Below the pieces are notes generated by a model. The model was not told the origin of the DNA. It was given only the letters and a program-made list of their open reading frames with translations, and made no database searches. The position numbers and the translations under genes are program-made. DNA of 64,000 nucleotides, from NCBI RefSeq assembly GCF_030269925.1, contig NC_085130.1, forward strand, positions 2,306,501 to 2,370,500. The letters are read 5' to 3'. Below are positions 46,061 through 55,400 of this stretch, in pieces (within the stretch, counting starts at the first letter, position 1; the number at the start of each line of letters is the position of its first letter). The DNA comes from Bombyx mori. Lineage: Eukaryota; Arthropoda; Insecta; Lepidoptera; Bombycidae.

Positions 46061-47289
46061 AAAAGCAGTAATAAATTGAAAATGGCAACACAACCTGATT
46101 TGTATACCTACTGAAAAAAATGTTTACCTGAAAATGAATATCATTCAAATTATACTCTACCTAGCATTTTTAGTTAAGCTTTAACACTGCTATAATATGT
46201 TAATGCGGCAGTCTAGACGAAGCTAAACCATATTTAGGGCGCCCAATTCGCTAGCCATGTTTTATTCAGACTGAGAAAGTTTGCGGCTTCTATTCATGTC
46301 TCAAATCGGGAATCGAGTGACCAGAAATTAAGAATTTGGGTGACCAGAAATTATGGTGTGTTTTATTCAATACACTGACACCGAAATATATATATTTGAT
46401 AGATACTTGTCTATTTCATACAGACGTCATCGCAGTCTAAGCGTATAAAAATCGCGGATAAAACGCTCGGCAGGGCCTTGAAATTAGGATACTTTAAGAC
46501 AAATATTTTTTTTGTATGGAAACTATCGACATCTTATAGCGGATGCCCCTAAACTTAGATGTTGTCAAAGTTAAGGCATTTAATTATTGTGTAACTAAAC
46601 ACAGAAAATACAAAAATAATAAATAATACAAGTCTTTATTTATTATAGACAAATTGATAAAATTTTATCAATTAGTGGTTTCTGAAAATTTACAGTCTTT
46701 CATTAAAAATAAAATATAGGGTAGGTAATTTGTTACCGCCATCTACAGGAGCAATGAGAAACTAATCGAAGCGAAGCCATCTAGTGGCCGACGCCCGTAA
46801 ACATTGTTGTTGAGCGCTTTAATTGCTTTTCTATAACTAATTTAAGTGTATTATCTATGCTCATGTTTCGAAGTGGGGGGCATTTGCGTTGTTGATGTCT
46901 ACGGGCTCCGGTAACCACATAACTGCAGGTCCAACCATTTAAGCGATAAAGAAAACGTAAATACTGTGATGGAGAATAGTTTCAAATATGACTTCCGTAA
47001 AAAATTGCTTCCATCGCTGCTCTAGCAACACTGTAATCAAACAATGACTCATTGAGTACACAATTAAAATTCGTATTTAGCGCGACGTTTCGTAAAAACG
47101 TGGCCAACTTACTAATTAGTATTCAAAAAGGAAATGCCCAATTTTTATTGTTTTTTTGTTTTGTTAACTAAAGATCTTGGCTACCTGGTAATATAGTATA
47201 TTTTGTTAAAGCCTGGTAGTTTTTGGGTCACCTTTGTGCTTCGCATATAGGCGTTGGGAACGGACCATATCCGATGATATGTCCAGACG
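46061..47289. other. no gene seen
   Basis: Only the Bm1 scrap at 46865 is recognisable. Confidence 0.5.
46865..46952 (+). mobile_element. Bm1 3' remnant
   Basis: ggcatttgcgttgttgatgtc, tacgggctccggtaaccac, atttaagcgataaagaaaa. Confidence 0.5.
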
Positions 47290-47575
47290 ACGCGGCCACA
47301 CAAAGCCGTCGTCGCCCGAAAAATGTTTTGCCGGATCTCCCGAATCCACTGTCAGTGCTTTTAGACTCTCCAACCACCGGTCACCGTCCTCGTTGAACTC
47401 TTCGACAAAACTAAGCGATTTTCTCATTGGTGCGCGATTCCGATTCGGTGGTGGATTCTGCGAAGCACTCCTCTTGCTAGAGCTAGTGTTAGCCAATTCA
47501 AGGTTGAACCCGTGAGCTCGCCTGTCCGGACGTATCTGGAATTTCCCAATAGGCTACCAGCGAATAGTAAGGGTA
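47290..47575 (+). mobile_element. family B retroposon with longer 5' part
   Basis: Similarity to the 61460 copy begins upstream of the usual start (gtcgtcgcccgaaaa, ccggatctcccgaatccac) and runs to gctaccagcgaatagtaagggtaaaaaagg. Confidence 0.65.
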
Positions 47576-47680
47576 AAAAAGGAGGCAGTAGGCAGAGCAT
47601 ATTGGAGTTGAACCGATTAAATCCACGTGTTACCCGCATTCGAGCTCCAAATGAATCAAGAAGATCAATCAAGAAGAATG

Positions 47681-47722
47681 CACCATAAGAGTCATCACGG
47701 AAGATGACTCTTATGGTGCATT
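47681..47722. repeat. 17 bp perfect hairpin
   Basis: tgcaccataagagtcat, an 8-base loop cacggaag, then atgactcttatggtgca. The right arm is the start of the LINE fragment that follows, so the left arm may be an inverted copy made on insertion. Confidence 0.8.
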
Positions 47723-48065
47723 ATTATCAGCTATTGCATAACAACATTGATAACTCCACTGCACTGGAATCAGTGTCGCTATATGTGCCTGATGGCTACA
47801 TGCGCGGATGTATGTGTGGAGGGATGCGTCGCCAGTGGCAGCTTCTTAGTACTACGCACGCGCGTACGCAGCACACCGCTGACTCTCCGACGCATCGTGC
47901 TGTCTCGCTATTCAATGGCTTGCTAGCCTATGCTCCGGAAATGGATATATTCCATGATGGTTTGCAGCGATTTATTGTTGTTGTTAGGAATTACATAAGC
48001 TAATTATTAATACCTTACAAATGTTTTGGTTTATGCTGTTAATTTGTAAGTAGACTAAATAAATA
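47703..48065 (+). mobile_element. non-LTR RT-ORF C-terminal fragment with (TAAA)n tail
   Basis: Open for about 99 codons to TAA: NNIDNSTALESVSLYVPDG, LLSTTHARTQH, SLFNGLLAYAPEMDIFHDGL. R..LL..P..RT......S.....LFN.L....DIF is typical of the tail of insect LINE ORFs. It ends actaaataaataaataaag. Confidence 0.55.
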
Positions 48066-48109
48066 AATAAAGACTCAATCGACGCAGTATGCGGATAACG
48101 TCCCGCCAT

Positions 48110-48330
48110 GATCGTCGGACCTATTAGACTACTGAAACCCGCTTAGACTGCACCGGATATTCCGTGCAGCATCCGCGATGCATGAGTCAGTTTGCACGTC
48201 GAACTCTTTGTCGAGTTCGACGAGTACGGTTACCGGGGTCCCTAACCTGCTCCTAGTGTTAGAGCTAAACGCGTCTAATGCAAAGGTTATTGGATCTGAT
48301 GGATCCGTAAGGACGTGGGTGATCAAACTG
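48110..48330 (-). mobile_element. family B-prime fragment
   Basis: cgaactctttgtcgagttcg, acgagtacggttaccggggt, taatgcaaaggttattggat, as at 6000-6110. Confidence 0.6.
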
Positions 48331-48840
48331 CTTCAATTCCACGTCAGAGAATAATAATCAAACAAACAAACTAACTCACTTTCACATTTCTAATACAATA
48401 TGGATTTTGCTGAAGTTTCAGCTGCAAGTTTTTAAGCAACGCCATCTATTGGCCAGTACAGTTACAGTCTATGCAATGCTCCTCCTAGATGGCGCTTTTT
48501 GCCATCTAGCATTAAACACAACAACGCATTAAAGCGCTTTTCACGATGAACCTACTTCGTAATTTTTAAGGGCTTAAACAAATGGAGTTCTGTTGAGAAG
48601 AGTATCCGTACGTACATGGGCTTGACGTACGTACAGAACTATTCAACAAAGCCAAAAACATAAAAATATTTTATTACCGTCAACAAAACTTCAGTCGTGT
48701 GCAAAATATCTCGTAATGGATTTTATGTATTTCTGTCGTGAACTTTTATTTGGGTGTGTATATGTAATAGCATTGCGAAAATTCACTAGTTTACTAATAT
48801 TTTAACATTTGTATATTATATATTATATTACATAATAAAC
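48331..48840. other. no feature seen
   Basis: cgtacgtac words at 48609 and 48631. gatggcgctttttgccatct (48488-48507) is a small palindrome. Confidence 0.5.
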
Positions 48841-49283
48841 GAACATGACAGAGGACTTTTTGGCGGGAACGCGAGGAGTGAAGTTATGTGATTTGTTTTA
48901 TTTTGTCTATTTAGTGTTTCTTCAGGTTTAAATATGTAATAATAGTGGTTTATTAACTATTTGATATCTGTGAAAGTGCACAAATGTGGGAAAATAAAAC
49001 AAAGCCGCTGGACGTAACTTTTCGGGATCCTCCAAAAAGTCTACTGAAAAAATCTTAGGAAATGGCCACCATTTTACTGAGATTATATTTCATCCCATAT
49101 CATCTCATCTCATTTCATTTCTAATTTCATCCCAGTCGATTAATGTCTCAAATTAATCATCTTCATTTCATTTCACTCCATAATATCATTTCTAATAAAA
49201 ATATGAATATAAATTAAAATAAGACATGACTTAAAGGTTTTACTACCAGGTCATAAAATCCTTTAAAAAAAGAACATGACAGA
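48841..49283 (+). mobile_element. family D retroposon, full length, with 12 bp target-site duplication
   Basis: gaacatgacaga stands at 48841-48852 and again at 49272-49283. The unit between begins ggactttttggcgggaacg and ends ggtcataaaatcctttaaaaaaa. An A-rich end plus a target-site duplication indicates target-primed reverse transcription. No coding frame and no A/B-box pair seen. It lies 155 bases upstream of the ECH1 start codon. Confidence 0.8.
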
Positions 49284-49437
49284 AAAAGAAAACAGATATT
49301 GTTAGAGGTTTTTTTTTTCGAACTTTACTGTCAGCTGCTTATTAAGTGTTATAATCTATGGTCAGCTGTATCTCGGACTTTGCCCAGAAAATTTTAAATT
49401 GCAATTGTTTTTGAAGTTTTAAGGTAACTCAATCAAA
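49284..49437 (+). promoter_or_regulatory. ECH1 upstream region / 5' UTR
   Basis: The 154 bases between the family D retroposon and the ECH1 start codon. They hold two copies of GTCAGCTG (49330-49337 and 49361-49368), but no TATA box and no convincing initiator. It is inferred to hold the 5' UTR and perhaps the core promoter. If so, the D insertion sits directly upstream of the gene's own control DNA. Confidence 0.3.
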
Positions 49438-49492
49438 ATGACAAGTTTCATGAAAACAATTGCTTTTCTGACATCGAGTTCTATAAGAAGAG
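49438..49492 (+). CDS. ECH1: ECH1 exon 1 (leader)
   Basis: Encodes residues 1-18 plus one base (phase 1 donor AG|GTAAT). The peptide begins MTSFMKTIAF and ends SSSIRR. It is hydrophobic and basic with no acidic residue, as in a mitochondrial presequence. With exon 2 it leads to RHFSTS, which fits the R-x-F|S processing motif. This exon is assigned by its leader character, ATG context and phase match, because leaders are not conserved. Confidence 0.8.
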
Positions 49493-52400
49493 GTAATATA
49501 TTTAAAATAAAATAGGACACAAAACAAAACTAATAAAAAAACAGACTATATTCCGAACAACAACCTAAATTAACTTTCATAACTTACATGTCTAAAGTGT
49601 TGGAATTAAATCTACAACAACTAATTCTAATCGGTTCCATATCTGTAATAAACCATTGGCCTGTTTTGATCTGTATCACTTATATTGTAAAATTAAAATG
49701 CCAAAACAAATCTACATTTATTATTTTCAACGAATATTTACATTTCCGGCTACATTTAAAATAAAATATGATTGTATGCTGTAAAGATTAAATCAAAATT
49801 ACTTAATTCCTGTCCATTGCAGAAATTTGGTTCTTTTTTTTAAAAAGATGCATTTAAAATATTTTTTCTGTATTATAGGAAATTTCTGACAATCACCAAT
49901 AGTGCAGTACACCCATTAAAAAGAAGAAACAAATTTCTTCTTTTTAATGGCTGATGAAAGCCATGTGACTTAAAGTGTTGAGGGGTGTCTGACGACACAA
50001 TGGATAAAGCAGAATTATGATGTGGCTTCCTACAAAATACTATCTTATGACTGTGTTTGAAGAAAGACATATTATATTATGCTAAAATCCTAAAGAGGGA
50101 AGATGATACAAAAATTTGTGAATCTAAATTTTTTTTTATAAATCTTATACTCTCATACATTTTTATAATATTCCTTGTCTCAACAGCTAAAAAAATTTTA
50201 TTGTAGTTTCAGTGTCACAGTGCAAAGCTAATATTGAGGGTTTGTGTCAAATTGTTGATAAATAAAAAGTACTTTAGCAAATTTAAATCTCAAAAAATGT
50301 AATACATTAAAAAATGATATCCGAAACGAATAGTTTCATGCAATAGACATAAATCTCAATGTTTCGATTTTATTACTTTCAGTTGCAGTACCGAGACATT
50401 TCTCGACGAGCACAGGTGTTCCGCAGTTCGAGACATTAGCCATAACTGTGCCCAAAAAACATGTGTTCCATGTTGAATTAAACAGGCCAAAGAAATTGAA
50501 CACTTTTAATAAAGCCATGTGGAGGTAAATATGAAGTAATTAAAACAGAATTTTTGATAAAGCATTATTGACGAAATATTTTTTTTATTGCTTTTGACGT
50601 TTAGGATAATTGTATTTTAATTTTGGAAGGTTTCACTTCTACCACGTGTGAATTGCACACATTTTGTATTTTTTTATTTATTTCCAGTGTAGGCAGAATT
50701 TCATACGGCCCACCTGATGTTGGAGAGTTAGTTATTTTGCCTCTTAGTCCTCAGCAATGCCAAAGGCACAAGCCGCTACCTACTGCAAACATTATATTAT
50801 ATAATAATTTTAATAGTATATTTGCAGGGAATTAAATGAATGCTTCTCTTCGTTGAGCAATAATTCGGAATGCAGAGTGGTTGTCTTGTCCGGACAAGGA
50901 AAGCATTTTACTGGCGGTAAATAGTTCATTTATATTATAAAACATAGTATAAATTTAAAAGAAGATCATCTGCACAATAGTTTCCCTAAATAATTTTTAT
51001 ATAACCTTAAAATAATTTTTAATTTGCTTTATTATTTTAAAGGACTGAATGACACGTCATAATATGATATGTATAGAAAATATAAAACTCAAACAAACAA
51101 CTTAACATTTAACATTTATTTTATTTTATTTTTATTGCTTAAATGGGTGGACGAGTTCACAGCTCACCTGGTGTTAATTAGTTACTGGAGACCATAGATA
51201 CCTACAATGTAAATGCCGCCACCCACCTTGAGATATGTTCTATATATCTCAGTACTAGCGACCCGCCCTCGCTTCGCTTCGGAAACATTAAAACACACGT
51301 GAAACCAAAAAAAATTTTAAAAAAAAAATTAAAAAAGTAGCCTATGTTCATCAGGGACAATGTCGGCTTCTAATGGAAAAAGAATTTTTCAAATCGGTCC
51401 AGTAGTTTCGGAGCCTATTCGAAACAAACAAACAAACAAATCTTTCCTCTTTATAATATTAGTATAGATAGTTACAACGGCTGCCCCACCTTTCAAACCG
51501 AAACGCATTACTGCTTCACGGCAGAAATAGGAAGGGCGGTGGTACCTACCCGTGCAAACTCACAAGACGTCCACCAGTAATTACGCAAATTATAATTTTG
51601 CGGTTTTCATTTTTATTACACGATGTTATTCCTTCACCGTGGAAGTCAATCGTGAACATTTGTTGAGTACGTATTTCATTGGAAAAATTGGTACCCGCCT
51701 GCGGGATTCGATCACCGATACATCGCTACATACAAATGTACCGGTCGTCTTATCCTATAGGCCACGACGACTTTAATATCGACTATTTCCATACATTTAC
51801 AGGTATAGAGATAAACAGCCTCGTGGAAATGGCGGCGGAGGCTGAGGACCTTCCAGATGTGGCCAGGAAGGCCAGATACCATTACAACTTCATTAAATAC
51901 GCACAGGTTTGTATTGCAATTCAGCACTGTCTGGTGTTTTGGGATTAGCAGCGGTTTGGTTATGCCCATGCGATTGCTCCATGAGCAATGCTGATTACTT
52001 ATCATGGCTTACCGTATGTTCGTCTGTCTACAACGACAAAAAAAAACATAACAGATCTTCGTCATCTTGTCATCCCTCAGAGACGGGTACCACCACCCTG
52101 TCTATTTTTACTGTAAAAACTGACCCTTAGAACTCATATCTTGTTGATGTTCATGTCTATCAGCTCCAGTGACCACTTAGCATCAGGTATCAATAAAAAA
52201 GTCATTTTTACGATCTCCCAGTATTGCTTTCCCCCTCAAATGTAACCCTTGAATACGAGCCCATAGAACATCATAGAAACTGGTGGTAGGACCTCTTGTG
52301 AGTCCGCACGGGTAGGTACCACCGCTCTGCCAATTTCTACCATGAAGCAGTAATGCGTTTCGGTTTGAAGGGTGGGGCAGCTGTTGTAACTGTACTGAGA

Positions 52401-55400
52401 TCTTAGAACTTATATCTCAAGATGGGTGACGCATTTACGTTGTAGAAGTCTATGGGCTCCAGTAACTACTTAACACCAGGTGGACTGTGAGATCGTACAC
52501 GAGGATAAGCAATTAAAAAAAAATAATTTTTAAATCGATCAATATCAGGACGGAATCACGGCTTTGGAGGATTGCGTCAAACCAGTGTTGACCGTGGTGC
52601 ACAACGCCTGTATCGGCGCCGGAGTAGACCTGGTCACCGCCTGCGACATCAGGTACTTGGAGTGGGCAGACATTTTCCTATTTGCTTATAGCATTTTCAT
52701 TTCTCAGTCCACCAGCATCACTGCTGCTAATATTCCCCCGATCCACTAACGGTGCTTTCAGATACCTCAAGCACCGGTCACCGTTCTCGTCGAATCCTTC
52801 GCTTGCGACGAAGGGCTCGACGAGTAAGTTAACCCACAGACACAGCCCACTGCGTTTCTCGCCGGATCTTCTCAGTGGGTCGCGTTTCTGATGCGGTGGT
52901 AGATTCTGCTAAGCACGGCTCTTGCTAGGGTTCGTGTTAGCAACGTCGTCAGGTTTGAGCCCCATGAGCTCACCTACTAGTTAAAGTTACGCTGAAATAA
53001 CCCATCAAGGCTCTCAGATCAGTAGAAAAAAAAAATCAGCGTAACCGGGCGAGGGTAACGGTTATCTTTCCTTTATTTTTTGGCTCCGGCACGGTTTGTG
53101 CATTAGCCAGCGTCAAGTAATAAGATTTTTATAATTCGCCGTTTTAATTATTCACAATTTAATAAACGAAGAAAACTAATCGCGACATTACATAAATTAT
53201 TAAAACGAATTAAATTTCCAAATGAAATGATATGTGATGAAATATAATCTCAGTAAAATGGTGGTCGTTTACAGAGACTTTTTCGGTGGACATTTGGGAG
53301 GATCCCGAGAAGCAACGTTCAGCGGCTTTGTTGTATTTTCCCACATTTGTGCACTTTCACAGATTCTAAGCAATTAATAATATCTGTGAAAGTCCACAAA
53401 TGTGGGAAAATTAAACAAAGCCGCTGGACGTAACATCCCGGGATCCTCCAAAAAGTCTACTGAAAAGATCTCAGTAAATGACCACCATTTTACTAAGATT
53501 ATATTTCATTCCATATCATCTCATCTCATAATTTTTGCTTCACGTACATTATTATTTATTGTCATTATTTAATAACAATAAATAATGGGAATAACTTAAT
53601 GAGAGTCCAACACTCATATAAATATTTGCCTATCCATTAAGTACATGTATGTATGTATGTATGTATTATCTACATGGATACCAAGTTTCAAGTCAATCGG
53701 ATGCATGGTTCAGTAGTTACAACGGAACATCCGTAAAAACCACTGTAGATTTATATATTAGTACTAGCTGACCCGGCAAACGTTGTGTTGCCTTAAATAA
53801 GATTTCTAGGGTAATTCTACTGTAGAAAAAAATCCTCATTTAACAACATAATACCTCATTATAAACAAAAAATATATATCCAAAAAATTAAAATAAAAAA
53901 TAAATGTTTGGGGTGGACAACCCCTTTCACTTAGGGGTATGAAAAATAGATAGTAGCCGATTCTCAGACCTATTAACATACTATTGATACACAAATAAAA
54001 TCAAAAAAACATGGCTGAAAAAGGTATAGTATTGTATAGCTCTAATGATAATCTATGATGTATAGTGAGTAAGTAAGAGGAGACCGGCTTCGTCCTCATC
54101 CCTACTACGTGATGTTTGCTGGATGAGTGGTGACACCTGGCGGGGATAGCTGATCGATTGATAGTTGATCAGAAGTGGACCGGCGAGGGCGGGAGATCAA
54201 ATTCAATTTAAAAAAAATCATAATTAAAGGAACTTGAAATTATAAACTCTGAATAAGAATTTATCGTACTACAATTATAATATTTGATTGCCATCTTGCA
54301 ACCTTATTGCGGATCTGTGCATAGAATAAAAAAAATATTAATCGGGATGGAAAAATAGGGGTTGATCGTATAAGAGTGAAAATTGAGAGTAATATGATTT
54401 TTTTTATTTTAAGTCATGACAAAACAAAATAAAGACTTGCCAAAAAAATTAAAGTTTATAATTAACAAATAAAAAATAGGGGTTGATCGTAGAGGGGTGA
54501 AAATTTCAGAGTAATATTAATTTTTTTATTCTACGCCATGACAAAATAAAAACAAAATTCTCGCAAAAAAAATTTAAAGTTTTTAATTAGCAAATAAAAA
54601 ATAAGGGTTGATCGTAGAGGGATGAAAATTTAGGGTTGTATGTATTTTTGTATGCTGTATCATAAAAAAACAGAAATTAAAAATTTTGTCTAAAAAATAA
54701 AAAATAAAATTTAGGGGTGGGCTACCCCTAACATTTAGGGGGATGAAAAATAGATGTTGGCCGATTCTCATAGATACCGGATAAGCACAAAAAATTTCAT
54801 CAAAATCGGTCAAGCCGTTTCGGAGGAGTATGGCAACGAAAACTGTGACACGAGAATTTTATATATTAGATAGATTTGAATTTTCAGGTATTGCTCCCAG
54901 GACGCGTGGTTTCAAGTCAAGGAAGTGGATGTTGGCTTGGCGGCCGATGTTGGAACCCTGCAAAGGCTCCCGAAGGTACATTAGCTTCGATAAATACAAG
55001 TAGCTTCATTACGATCTAAAAATAATAATAAAGGTAGTTTTAAAAAAAACTATAAAAATTCACTTATAGATGAACCGAACTTTTTTATTTCTTAGGTGGA
55101 TGGACGATCTCACTGCCCACCTGGTGTTAAGTGGTTACCGGAGCCCATAGACATCTATAACGTAAATGCCGTCACCTTGAGATATGAGTTCTAAGGTCTC
55201 AGTGTCTGCGAACCGAAACGCATTACTGCTTCACGGCAGAAATAGGCAGGGTGGTGGTACCTACCCGTGCGGACTCACAAGATGTCCTTCCACCAGTAAA
55301 CTTTCTCTACATTAAACGGCCAATCCCAATACCGGTCCCATGCCCGGATAAGTTTTCCAAGAAAGCCTCATGAGGCCACGACTCTTAGCATTGAGGATTA

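Larger units (their letters stand above)
53602..54874 (-). mobile_element. Helitron H-d copy interrupted by Helitron H-e
   Basis: H-d sequence (gagtccaacactcatataaa, ggataccaagtttcaagtca, accactgtagatttatatattagta) stops at 53763 and resumes as taga at 54871-54874. Removing 53764-54870 restores tattagta|taga, the normal H-d 5' end. A (GTAT)n tract of about five units lies at 53644-53664. Confidence 0.72.

Noticed and set aside
51679..52005. Frames of 89-97 codons around ECH1 exon 4
   Set aside because: Most of their length is intron or SINE; only 51803-51906 is exon, in the frame set by the neighbouring exons.
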